Origin: Fremontodendron californicum | Lineage: Eukaryota > Streptophyta > Magnoliopsida > Malvales > Malvaceae | DNA length: 64,000 nucleotides | Direction: 5' to 3' | Assembly (NCBI GenBank): GCA_030761205.1 | Contig: JAULJL010000027.1 | Coordinates: forward strand, 22,240,498-22,304,497 | Shown: positions 40,374 through 51,991 of the stretch, piece by piece | How the letters are laid out: each line of letters begins with the position of its first letter | How positions within the stretch are numbered: position 1 is the first letter of the stretch | The notes under the pieces: generated by a model | Told to the model about the DNA's origin: nothing | Seen by the model: only the letters and a program-made list of their open reading frames with translations | Databases searched by the model: none | Program-made: the position numbers and the translations under genes

Positions 40374-41021
40374 TCACAAAGACAAAGTGCAATCCACTCC
40401 TTGCTCGTCCATATCTCTTTTTCTTTTTCCGAGCGTTTGCGAAACAACCGTAGCAGATAAACACTCATAAGCTTGGAGCTTTTTGAGTAAATCTTTAATG
40501 GTTGTAGCAGAAATTATGGTTCTCCTTGCCTCTGAAAACATGAATCCATTATGCACAGCATTATCTAAATATGAAAGCAAATTACTAAAATAACCATTAA
40601 TATTAAGCAAACCAATGGGTTTCTTATTTGTGACCAAAGATGACCAAGAAGCCACGCAAGCTATTTCTTCCAATGTACCCAGACCTCCTGGTAAAGCAAT
40701 GAATGCATCGGCAGAATGGTACATGATTGTTATCCGTTCAGGGACACTCCAGACTTGTATTTCCTTACCCACGGTAGGTCCACAAAAACTTGTGAATAGT
40801 TTTGGCACGATTCCTAGAACTGGACTTCCTCCGGCGTGTGCTGCTGTAGCGACTGCTCCCATTAAACCCGTACTACCGCCTCCATAAATCAAGTGGATCT
40901 TTTGTTGGGCAAGTATTACTCCAACTCTTATGGCTTCATCAGCGAATATGTTATTTTTCCCTGGATAAGCACCTCCAAAGACACAAATTTTTTTAATGCG
41001 CTGGGATGAAGTACTTTCCAT
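40374..41021 (-). CDS. LOG: LOG-family cytokinin-activating enzyme homologue (E6), 215 aa
   Basis: Intact third copy of the element LOG gene, starting at 41019-41021. All motifs match E7: YGGGSTGLMG, Arg96 followed by Ile, PGGLGTLEE. Private changes include His for Asp in AVHNGF and Lys for Glu in TTIKDLL. The preceding acceptor-like CTTTCAG is present on the minus strand (about 41039-41045). An open frame survives although the element's integrase is broken, but E6 is young, so this alone does not prove function. Confidence 0.9.
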   Translation of the reverse strand: MESTSSQRIKKICVFGGAYPGKNNIFADEAIRVGVILAQQKIHLIYGGGSTGLMGAVATAAHAGGSPVLGIVPKLFTSFCGPTVGKEIQVWSVPERITIMYHSADAFIALPGGLGTLEEIACVASWSSLVTNKKPIGLLNINGYFSNLLSYLDNAVHNGFMFSEARRTIISATTIKDLLKKLQAYECLSATVVSQTLGKRKRDMDEQGVDCTLSL

Positions 41022-41382
41022 TTTTTTTTTCGAGTGCCTGAAAGAGAATGAGTACATGGTGTAATATATAGAGGACTGAGTAGTGAATCAGACAAGAGTA
41101 ATAATGTCGCCGAAAGTGTATCTGACCTGTCAGAAGAAAATGTTAACCTAACAAAAGATTTTTGCGTGATTTCAGGAAGAAAATCAAAAAGAGAAGAAAA
41201 AATCAACCGTAAAAGACAAATAAAAAAAAACGAGAATAATTACACAAATCGAACAACACGTAAATTAAAACAAAATAAAGTTATTGCAAATCAAACCAAA
41301 AGCTGAGAAGTCATTTATTGTAGTTGTGATTGTGGCTCACATCTTCCTCTGGTTTTACGTACAGAAACGGCTTAAACGCCTT

Positions 41383-41919
41383 CTATGAGTCGAGGATATG
41401 CTTCCCATCCAGTTTTCTTACAAGCTTGCAAACAGGGTCTTTTAACATCAGATTCCCAAGATGTTGCCATTCCCTTTGGAATTGCGGCCATAAATCAAGA
41501 ATTTCTCTTTGTACGTCTCCACTAGGATGCGTCTCAAGAGAAAGTTGGATATTACCCAAATTCTCCTTACTCAGTCCATCCTTAATGAATTCAATTTTAT
41601 CATCTCGATTAGAGGACGGAATCCCAATAGAACGACATTTACCGTTACACGTCCATCGTGCACATTTGTGGCAATTTGAACTCATGCGCTTTGCTCGTCG
41701 CTTCTTTGCAAAAGTGCTTCTACCTGTACCTGGTAAATGCAAAACAGGAAGATATTCATCTTCACGTACCTTGGCTTCAATTATCCAACGTATGTCGTCA
41801 GGAATCCCTTTGTGCATAAGCATTCTTAATCTTTCAAGTCGAACTTGGTAAAGCTTCAGTAAAATATTTCGAGGAAAAGGAGGAAATCGTTTCTGCAATC
41901 TTGTGAGAATATCATCCAT
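41383..41919 (-). CDS. NABP-like basic cysteine-rich accessory protein (E6), 178 aa
   Basis: Intact copy that differs from E7 at only two residues by eye (His36 and Lys for Gln near residue 165). The basic run and all four cysteines are conserved. The start codon is again two bases after CAG at the end of a long T run (41920-41935, minus strand). Confidence 0.82.
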   Translation of the reverse strand: MDDILTRLQKRFPPFPRNILLKLYQVRLERLRMLMHKGIPDDIRWIIEAKVREDEYLPVLHLPGTGRSTFAKKRRAKRMSSNCHKCARWTCNGKCRSIGIPSSNRDDKIEFIKDGLSKENLGNIQLSLETHPSGDVQREILDLWPQFQREWQHLGNLMLKDPVCKLVRKLDGKHILDS

Positions 41920-42400
41920 CCTGAAAAAAAAAATGAATAAAATTGAAAGAGAAATTGGAAGAGAAATTTATATACAATATCAGTTTTGTGGCTAGCTGAT
42001 GGAACCGATTTAAATAATCACGGAGTACCGTTATCCGCCATTTAACCGGGGTTAAAAAAAAAATTATATTTACATCTAGTTATTTTCAAAACAAGGATCA
42101 GAAAGAAAAACAACATAAAAGACTCAAAAACAAAACACTCTAAATAAAATCCTAAATTCTTCCCCCCACACATAATTTTTACATTGTCCTCAATGTAATG
42201 CTATTATCCCCCAATGCAAGAATTATATGTAAGAGAAAAGAACTATTAAACAAAAGAAAAGAAAAACAAATAAAAGATAGAATGATGGAGAGTAAGGAAT
42301 ATGCAAATCTGATATAATAGATGCTCTCCATCCTTTTGGGTTGCCTCTCCAAGAAGCGCTTGGTTTATTGTCCTCAGCCTGACTTAGACCCATGCCATTA

Positions 42401-45400
42401 TTATTCAACATACTTTGGCTCAAAAAGTGGAAACTCCTCCACATCTTGTATTGGAAAGTTCTCATAGTAAGGCTTCAATCTATGACCATTCACTTTGAAT
42501 GCCTTATCTGTTTTCGGGCTTTGGATTTCAACTGCACCATGAGTAAATACATTAGTAATAACAAAAGGTCCAACCCAACGAGAACGTAACTTACCTGGAT
42601 ATAACTTAAGGCGTGAATGGAAGAGAAGAACTTTTTGTCCAACAACAAATTCTTTTCTTGATATCATCTTGTCATGGAATGCCTTAGTCTTTTCCTTGTA
42701 AATCCTAGAATTCTGATAGGCATCATTCCTTATCTCCTCTAATTCTTGTAGGTCAAGTTTTCTTTTCTTTCCTATCTCATCCATCTCCATGTTGCATTGT
42801 TTGATAGCCCAATATGATTTATGTTCCAATTCAACCGGAAGATGACAAGGCTTACCATAAACAAGTCGATAAGGAGACATACCAATGGGTGTCTTATATG
42901 CTGTCCTATAAGCCCAAAGTGCATCATCAAGTCGTGAACTCCAATCCTTCCTATTTGGATTAACTGTCTTTTCAAGGATGGACTTAACTTCTCGGTTTGA
43001 CACTTCAGCTTGCCCACTAGTTTGAGGATGATATGAGGTGGAGACCTTGTGTGTGATGTTATACTTCCTCAAAAGTGCTTCTATAGTCCTATTGCAAAAG
43101 TGAGTACCTCTATCGCTGATTATGGCCTTTGGCGTTCCAAACCTAGCCAAGATGTTAGTCTTGACAAAATCTGAAACAACTTTAGAGTCATTAGTCCTAG
43201 TGGATTTTGCTTCCACCCACTTTGAAACATAATCAACGGCAAGTAAAATATAAAGATTACCAAAAGAAGGAGGAAAAGGTCCCATGAAATCCATGCCCCA
43301 TACATCAAAAATTTCAACAATAAGTATTGGAGTTTGAGGCATTTGATTTCTAGCAACTAAGTTACCTGTTCTTTGGCAACGATCACATTACTTGCAAAAG
43401 AGGTATGCATCTTTGAATATGGTAGGCCAATAAAATCCAGAATCAAGAACTTTCATGGTTGTTCTTTTGGATCCAAAGTGTCCTCCACATGCATAAGAGT
43501 GACAAAAGGTGAGAATAGATTGAAATTCAGTTTCGAGTACACACCTTCTTATAATCTGATCGGAGCAATGCTTCCAAAGGTAAGGATCATCCCATATATA
43601 GTATTTGGCATCACTCTTGATCTTATTTCTTTGAGCTTGTGTCAACTCTTGTGGCAACTTCTTGGTAACTAAGTAATTAACAATATCAGCATACCAAGGA
43701 GTTGTTGTACTTATAAAAAGAAGTTGCTCATCCGGAAAGTTCTCATTCAAGGGTAGTGCATCCTCTTCATGAACTAAACGGCTAAGATGGTCCGCAACCA
43801 AGTTGTCACTACCTCTCTTATCTTTTATCTCCAAATCAAACTCTTGTAAGAGAAGTATCCATCTGATCAACCTTGGTTTGGCCTCCTTCTTAGTGAGTAA
43901 GTACCTAAGGGCTGCATGGTCAGAAAATACAATTACTTTAGTACCAATTAAATAAGATCGAAATTTTTCTAAAGCAAATACAACAGCCAAAAGTTCTTTT
44001 TCAGTAGTGGAATAGTTCAATTGAGCATCATTAAGAGTTCGTGAGGCATAATAAATGGCATGTGAGGCTTTGCCAACCCGTTGGCCCAAAACAGCTCCAA
44101 TAGCATAGTCACTAGCGTCACACATGATTTCAAAAGGTACATTCCAATCTGGTGGTTGGATGATAGGAGCTGATGTCAAGAGTCCCTTCAATGTTTCAAA
44201 CGCCTCTTTGCATTTATCATCAAAGTGGAAAACCACATCTTTTTGTAGTAGCTTGCAAAGAGGTAATGTGATCTTTGAGAAGTCTTTGATAAATCTCCTA
44301 TAGAAACCTGCATGTCCAAGAAAAGAACGAACCTCTCTCACATTTGTGGGAGGTGGTAAAGAATGCATAATATCTATTTTAGATTTATCAACCTCCATCC
44401 CTCTAGAAGAAATAACATGGCCCAAAACTATTCCTTGTTCTACCATAAAGTGACATTTTTCCCAATTCAAAACAAGGTTAGTTTCCATGCATCTTTCAAG
44501 TACAAGTGTAAGGTTCTCTAGACATCTATCAAAAGAATCACCATAGACACTAAAATCATCCATAAACACTTCTATGATGTTCTCTACATAATCTGAAAAT
44601 ATGCTAACCATACACCTTTGGAATGTAGCTGGTGCATTACAAAGACCAAATGGCATACGCCGGTATGCAAAAGTACCAAATGGACATGTGAATGTTGTTT
44701 TCTCTTGGTCCTCCGGAGCAATGGCTATCTGATTATAACCTGAAAAACCATCAAGAAAACAATAATGAGAATGGCCAGCTAACCTTTCAAGCATTTGATC
44801 AATAAAAGGTAAAGGAAAGTGGTCTTTGCGAGTTGTGGAATTAAGTTTACGATAATCAATACAAACTCGCCATCCTGTTTGAATCCTAGTAGGAACAAGT
44901 TCATTCTCATTATTTGTTACCACCGTTACACCTGATTTCTTTGGAACCACTTGGACCGGGCTCACCCATTTGCTATCCGAGATAGGATAGATCACTCCAA
45001 CATCTAGGAGCTTCAGTATCTCCTTTTTCACAACCTCCATCATAGGAGGGTTCAATCTTCTTTGTGCTTCTCTTGTTGGTTTGGACCCTTCCTCTAACAA
45101 AATCCGGTGCATGCACATGGATGGGCTTATTCCCTTGATATCGGCAATTGTCCAACCAATTGTTGTTTTATGCTCTCTAAGCACCCGGATAAGTCGCTCT
45201 TCTTGCAAAAGTGTGAGCTCTTTGGCAATGATGATCGGTAGTGTGTCCTTTTTACCTAGGAACACATATTTCAAGTGGTTCGGTAGTGGTTTCAACTCTA
45301 AAGTTGGTGCCTGCAAAATGGAAGGTAGAAGTTTCTCATTAGATAAAGGCAAATCAATAAATGAAACATCAAACCTTGCATCTTTAGGTGGCAGCGAGTG

Positions 45401-47734
45401 TAAAGATTCTAGTGCCCCTTCTACATGGTCACTCAAGGCTAGTTTAGCATTCCCCATTCCGAGATGGTTGCTAAGGACTATTTCCACACTATCTTCACCA
45501 TCTAGCTCATAAGCTTGCTGCACTAGTGAGTCAATTATATCAATATTAAAAACAGAATGCACATCACTAGGATATCTCATGGCCTCAAAAATGTTAAAGC
45601 GAATTATTTCACCATCAAATTCCATAGTTAAAGTGCCATCATGTACATCTATTTTAGTTCTTGCTGTTTTCAAGAATGGTCTCCCTAATAGAATAGGTGT
45701 GGGATTAGAAGACATCTCATCTTCCATCTCAATAACATAAAAGTCAGCGGGAAAAACCAATTCATTAACCTGTACAAGAACGTCTTCTACAACTCCTCTT
45801 GGATAAGTGTTAGATCGGTCAGCAAGTTGTATTATAACACCGGTTTCCTCTAATGGTCCTAGATTCAATGAAGCATAAATTGAATATGGCATGACATTAA
45901 TAGATGCCCCTAGATCTAGCATAGCACGCTCAAACCTGGTGTTGCCTATCTTACAAGGAATGGTAAACATACCTGGATCCTTGCATTTAGGTGGGAGTTT
46001 CTCTTGAAGAACAGCTGACACATTCTCCCCCACACTTACCTTTTCATTCCATTTCAACTTCCTTTTAGATGTGCACAACTCTTTTAGGAACTTGGCATAT
46101 CTTGGCACTTGCTTGATAGCATCTAGTAAAGGAATGTTCACCTCTACTTTCCGGAAGGTTTCCAAAATTTCCTTCTCTTGCTCTTCCTTCTTGGACTTTG
46201 CTAACCTGCTAGGAAAAGGTGGAGGAGTTATATAAGAAGGAAAGGATGGTTTAGGAATTACCTTTTTTAGTGGCTCGTTGGGATGTGAAGAGGATGCCAT
46301 GGTATTGTTCTCCCCTTGAGCACTATCATTTTGTGGTGTCTCTAGCTGTTTCCCACTTCTTAAATTTATAGCATTGGCATTCTCTCTTGGATTCACTATG
46401 GTTTGGGAAGGTAATTTCCCAGAATCCCTTGCTTGCATTTGACTCATGGTTGTTGCCAATTGCCCTAGTTGAGTCTCCAAATTTCGAATACTTGTCTTTG
46501 TTTCCTGTTGAAATTGAATTGTATTAGTGGAAAGAGCTTTAACAAGATCTTCAAGAGAAGTACCTGAATTTTGGGTGGGTGGCAGTTGTTGTCGGGTTTG
46601 GTATGGTTGTTGCACTCTTTGCTGAAAACCCGGTGGCCTGTGGTCAAATGGTGGAGGAATAGTTTGTGACTGGTTCTCTCCATAATTGAAGTTTGGATGA
46701 TCCCTCCATCCTGGATTGTAAGTGTTTGAGTAGGGATCATATTTCCTTGATTGGTTCTGAAATCCACCCATGGCATTCACATGTTCATTGGTATCCTCTT
46801 GAAGTGTTGGACACATATCAGTTTGGTGCCCTATGTTTGAACATATGCCACAAGCCTTTATTTGTTGTATTTTACCTACAGCCAATTGTTGAACAAGAGA
46901 AGTCAGTTTATCAAATTTTTGTTCAAGGGATGATATACTTACCTCATTAACTCTCTTGGGTTGTGGTGGTGGATCTTGTCTCATTGAGAACTGTTGAGAA
47001 TTGGCTGCCATGTTGGAGATTAATGTTCTAGCAGCCCTGGGAGTCTTATCAACTAGAGCTCCCCCACTAGCGGCATCTATCATACTTCTTTCCATGGGCA
47101 TGAGACCTTCATAGAAGTATTGGATGAGAAGTTGTTCACTTATTTGATGGTGTGGACATGATGCACAAAGTTTCTTGAACCTCTCCCAATATTCATATAA
47201 GGACTCTCCGTTGTATTGCCGAATCCCACATATCTCTTTCCTAATGTTGGCAGCCTTAGATGCTGGGAAATACCTTTCCAAGAATGCTTTCTTCAAATCA
47301 TTCCATGTAGTGATGGTCCCAGATGGTAGATAGTAGAGCCATTCCTTTGCTGAATCAGCTAGAGAGAATGGGAAGGCTCTCAACTTAACTTGCTCTTCCG
47401 TGACCCCTGTTGGTCTCATGCTTGAGCAAACTACATGGAATTCCTTGAGGTGCTTATTTGGATCCTCTCCTGCAAAACCATGAAAAGTTGGGAGAAGATG
47501 AATCAAACCAGATTTTAATTCAAAAGCTACCTCAAGATTAGCATATTCAATGCATAATGGTTGTTGACCCAAGTCCGGAGCGGCTAGCTCCTTGAGAGTT
47601 CGGTTGTCAGCTGCTGCCATCTCTCCTTGCTCCTCTTGGATGTTTTGGATCAACTCCTCGATTGGTTGTTGGTGAGAAGTTATAAATTCCCGAATTTTCC
47701 TAAGTCGTAAGTCTTCTTCGGGAGCTTGGAACAT
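42401..47734 (-). pseudogene. gag-pol: Gag-Pol of E6 with one in-frame stop in the integrase zinc finger
   Basis: Exactly the same length as E7 gag-pol (5334 nt) and nearly identical. A single Ser codon (TCA) has become TAA at 43388-43390, between the HH and CC parts of the integrase zinc finger. Gag, protease, RT (FMDDFSVYG) and RNase H upstream are intact in a 1448-aa product. The integrase core and C-terminus downstream remain in frame from 43342. E6 could still make particles and cDNA but not a full integrase from this copy. Confidence 0.95.
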
Positions 47735-47817
47735 TCACTAATAAAAAAAATAAGAAAGTAAATAATTAGAACAGAAAATAAGAATAAACCAATCAACTAA
47801 TAAACTAAAGAAAGCAA

Positions 47818-47835
47818 TCCCCGGCAACGGCGCCA
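47818..47835 (-). other. Primer binding site (tRNA-Asp), E6
   Basis: Perfect TGGCGCCGTTGCCGGGGA on the minus strand, six bases inside the 5' LTR. Confidence 0.94.
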
Positions 47836-47841
47836 AAAATT

Positions 47842-49716
47842 TGATGCACCCAAAAGAGTGTATCTTATTTAACCTTGCGCTAAAAAGATAAATTGTAAGT
47901 ATAGTAGTTAGCAAGGGTCGAGTCCTCAGGGATTGGGTTTTAATCTATGAGTTATTAGTTTATAACTTACGTTCAAAGAAAACAATAAAAGAAAAGGGTT
48001 TTTTTGAAGCCAGATTTAAACTAAAGTAAATAATAAGAATAAGATGCAAGGCGGTATAACCAGCCAATAAAAATATATATACTAAATTAGGCGGTATAAC
48101 CAGCCAATATATATACTAAATTAGGCGGTATAACCAGCCAATAAAAATAAAACAAAGTTAATATACAAATTAGGCGGTATAACCAGCCAATAAAAATAAA
48201 TAAACTTTTAAAAATAAGCAAACTAGAAAAGTAAGAAAAAAAGTAAGTAAGAAGAATCAAATATGAAAAATATGGTTAAGGTTTCATTCTCCACCACTAG
48301 ACATCATTAAGAATCAATTTCAGATCTATCAATATCAACCAACTATCAAAGTTAACAACCGTAGATAACAACAAGCTCTGTTATCCCAATCTTTCCTTAG
48401 TTTGTCATTAAATAGAACAAGCTCTCTATTTAATCTCTAACCATTAAACAACCTAGAATAAGCTCTCTAAATTCAATTTAATGGCAGCTTTATGATGAGA
48501 AAGATAGGTTGATCTAAGCAACAAACACATAAGCTCGGATTGTTCAACATAGGTTATGTTCCACTTTGCAATTATTGAAAACTTGACCATAATCATTAAT
48601 CACAAATTGCCACTTATGAATAGGAAATCAAGACAATTACACGGATCAAGACTCCTAAACTAGCAATAGATAATTATCAAGATCTATCTAGTTGTACACC
48701 TAAACAAATCAAGACAACATCATGAACAATTCTTGTAGAAGAACATAAGCAACTTTGATAGAAAATTAATGATAGATAGAATCTGAAAATCAATCATAAA
48801 ACATGTCTAGGGCTTTGAAATCACCCTTAACCAAATAGAAGTTTAGCCTAGCATAGGCATTATAAACATAAACATAAAATTAAAGAAAATCTAAGAAGAA
48901 AATAAAAGAAAGAAAGAAGAAGAGGAAGAATATTAATTATCCAACCTCTTGCTCTCTCTAAAGAAAAAAGAAAACTAGAGAAAAGAAAGAAGAAGAAAAC
49001 TTAGAGAATTTTATTATAATGGCTAATTTCCTACCAATGTATAATATGATCCCTTACAATCATCCAAGGCCCTCTATTTATACACATTTTGGAGGGCTAA
49101 ATGACAAGAGACAAGCTTTACAAATTTCAAAGGTAGGTATAATAGGTGGGTGCATTTTCTAACAATTTTCGTCATACATGACGATTTTGATCAGCCAACT
49201 TTATGGTCGATTTTGTCAATTTTGCAGGCCTTATCTGATCACATGGTCTTCTAGAAAAATGTTACCCTATCAGTTACTGATCCATAGCCGTTGGAATCAG
49301 CTCATTTGCTGATGTGGATAAGAAGATATGGGCAAAATACGAAAACAGGTCAGCACAGACGTCATTGCACATCAGCCAACTTCATGGTCGATTTCGCTAG
49401 GGAAAACGACTCCGTTTCAAGAAGTGTAAAACATAAAAAAGATAAATATGCCTCTTAGCTTTGCACGGCTACAAATTGCAGCCTTATTGCTTCAGTGAAA
49501 CTCGAGATATAGCTGATATGGCAAAAGGTGTCGGAACTGGAACTGAACTGGATTTACCCTTAATTCTAGTAATCTGAAATCACTCAAAGAAACTTGTGAA
49601 AAACACCAAAATACATAAAGATCATAAACACAATTAGACTAAACAATAATAACTCGTATTTGACACAAAACAATAATAAAACATAACTAAAAACTATATA
49701 ATTATACGAGTTATCA
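47842..49716 (-). repeat. 5' LTR of E6 (1875 bp)
   Basis: Same length as the 3' LTR at 22612-24486; I noticed about three differences. The TATA box is in reverse at 49075-49082. It is followed by ACAAG (49717-49721). Confidence 0.95.
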
Positions 49717-51331
49717 ACAAGGCTCACCTATTTGCTATCCGAGATAGGATAGACCACTCCAACATCTAGGAGCTTTAGTATCTCCTTTTTCACAACCTCC
49801 ATCATAGGAGAGTTCAATCTTCTTTGTTCTTCTCTTGTTGGTTTGGACCCCTCCTCTAACAAAATCCGGAGCATGCACATGGATGGGCTTATTCCCTCAA
49901 TATCGGCAATTGTCCAACCAATTGCTGTTTTATGCTCTCTAAGCACCCGGATAAGTCGCTCTTCTTGCAAAGGTGTGAGCTCTTTGGCAATGATGACAGG
50001 TAGTGTGTCCTTTTTCACCTAAGAATACATATTTCAAGTGGTTCAGTAGTGGTTTCAACTCTAAAGTTGGTGCCTGCAAAATGGAAGGTAGAAGTTTCTC
50101 ATTAGATAATTGCAAATCAATAAATAAAACATCAAACCTTGCATCTTTAGGTGGCAGTGAGTGTAAAGATTCTAGTGCCCCTTCCACATGGTCACTCAAG
50201 GCTAGTTCCCCTTTAGCATTCCCCATTCCGAGATGTTAGCTAAGGACTATCTCCACACTATCTTCACCATCTAGCTCATAAGCTTGCTGCACTAGTGAGT
50301 TAATTATATCAATATTAAAAACAGAATGCACATCACTAGGATATCTCATGGCCTCAAAAATGTTAAAGCGAATTATTTCACCATCAAATTCCATAGTTAA
50401 AGTGCCATCATGTACAATTCATTAACTTGTACAAGAACGTCTTCTACAACTCCTCTTGGATAAGTGTTAGAACGGTTAGCAAGTTGTATTATAACACCGG
50501 TTTCCTCTAATGGTCCTAGATTCAATGAAGCATAAATTGAATATGGCATGACATTAATAGATGCCCTTAGATCTAGCATAGCACGCTCAAACCTGGTGTT
50601 GCCTATCTTACAAGGAATGGTAAACATACCTGGATCCTTGCATTTAGGTGGGAGTTTCTTTTGAAGAACAACTGACATATTCCCCCCCCACACTTACCTT
50701 TTCATTCCATTTCAACTTCCGTTTAGATGTGCACAACTCTTTTAGGAACTTGGCATATATCTTGGCACTTGCTTGATAGCATCTAGTAAAGGAATGTTCA
50801 CCTCTACTTTCCGGAAGGTTTCCAAAATTTCCTTCTCTTGCTCCTCCTTCTTGGACTTTGCTAACCTGCTAGGAAAAGGTGGAGGAGTTATATAAGAAGG
50901 AAATGATGGTTTAGGAATTACCTTTTTTAGTGGCTCGTTGGGATGTGAAGAGGATGCCATGGTATTGTTCTCCCCTTAAGCACTATCATTTTGTGGTGTC
51001 TCTAGCTGTTTCCCACTTCTTAAAGTTATAGCATTGGCATTCTCTCTTGGATTCACTATGGTTTGGGAAGGTAATTTCCCAGAATCCCTTGCTTGCATTT
51101 GACTCAGGGTTGTTGCCAATTGCCCCATCTGAGCCTCTAAGTTTTGGATACTTACCTTTGTCTCCCTTGATTCCTGTTGAAGTTGAATTGTATTAGTAGT
51201 AAGGATTTTCACAAGATCTTCAAGAGTCTCACCTGAACTTTTTTGTGGTGGCACTTGTTGTCGGGTTTGATATGGTTGTTGCACTCTTTGCTGAAAACCC
51301 GGTGGCCTATTGTCAAATGGTGGAGGAACAG
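49717..51331 (-). pseudogene. gag-pol: Broken gag/protease/RT start of E5, N-terminal part
   Basis: Continues the E5 coding region across E6. It covers the RT N-terminus, the RT-protease linker, protease (DLRASINVMP, so the catalytic Gly-containing motif is altered from DLGAS) and the Gag spacer. A deletion near 50416 removes much of protease, indels lie near 50017, 50210 and 50756, and a stop occurs near 50979. The Gag spacer differs from E7 (for example QKSSGETLEDLV), so E5 belongs to another subfamily. It is cut by E8 at 51332. Confidence 0.88.
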
Positions 51332-51987
51332 TGATAACTCGTATAATTATATAGTTTTTAGTTATGTTTTATTAATGTTTTGTGTCAAATACGAGTTATT
51401 ATTGTTTAGTCTAATTGTGTTTATGATCTTTTATATTTTTATGTATTTTGGTGTTTTTCACAAGTTTCTTTAAGTGATTTCAGATTACTAGAATTAAGGG
51501 CAAATCCAGTTCAGTTTCAGTTCCGACACCTTTTGCCATATCAGCTATATCTCGAGTTTCACTGAAGCAATAAGGCTGAAATTTGTAGCCATGCAAAGCT
51601 AAGAGGCATATCTATCTTTTTCATGTTTTACACTTCTTAAAACGGAGTCGTTTTCCCTAGCGAAATCGACCATCAAGTTGGCTGATGTGCAATGACGTCT
51701 GTGCTGACATGTTTTCGTATTATGCCCGTATCTTCTTATCCACATCAGCAAATGAGCTGATTCCAACGGCTATGGTTCCGTAACTGATAGGGGAACCTTT
51801 GTCTAGAAGACCATGTGACCAGATCAGGCCTCCAATATTGAATAAATCGACCATCAAGGTGGCTGATGTGTAATGACATCTGTGCTGACATGTTTTCGTA
51901 TTTTGCCCATATCTGCTTAACCACATCAGCAAATGAGCTGATTCCAACGGCTATGGTTCCGTAACTGATAGGGGAACCTTTTTCTAG
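51332..51987 (+). repeat. Truncated 5' LTR of E8 (U3 only)
   Basis: Matches U3 of E7 from its first base, including one full 181-bp unit and most of the second. It ends at CTTTTTCTAG, before the TATA box, so this copy has no LTR promoter. Confidence 0.9.
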
Positions 51988-51991
51988 CTGA

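Larger units (their letters stand above)
22612..49716 (-). mobile_element. E6: nearly intact reverse element with both accessory genes, split by E7
   Basis: Without the E7 insertion (26260-40017) it is about 13.3 kb. It has two 1875-bp LTRs differing at about three positions by eye, a perfect primer site, full-length gag-pol with one stop codon, the NABP-like gene, LOG and the long 3' untranslated region. The E7 insertion falls between LOG and the 3' LTR. The target duplication is ACAAG. Confidence 0.94.
16642..51331 (-). mobile_element. E5: decayed reverse Athila element without accessory genes, split by E6
   Basis: E5 is 16642-22611 plus 49717-51331. Left to right it has a 3' LTR with a type-2 U3, a 3' untranslated region, a broken pol, then the E6 insertion, the rest of pol and gag, then the E8 insertion at 51332. 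Its 5' LTR is beyond the window. The sequence passes directly from the 3' untranslated region to the gag-pol trailer, so the NABP-like and LOG genes are absent. Several stops and indels make it the oldest recognisable pol-bearing copy here. Confidence 0.88.
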
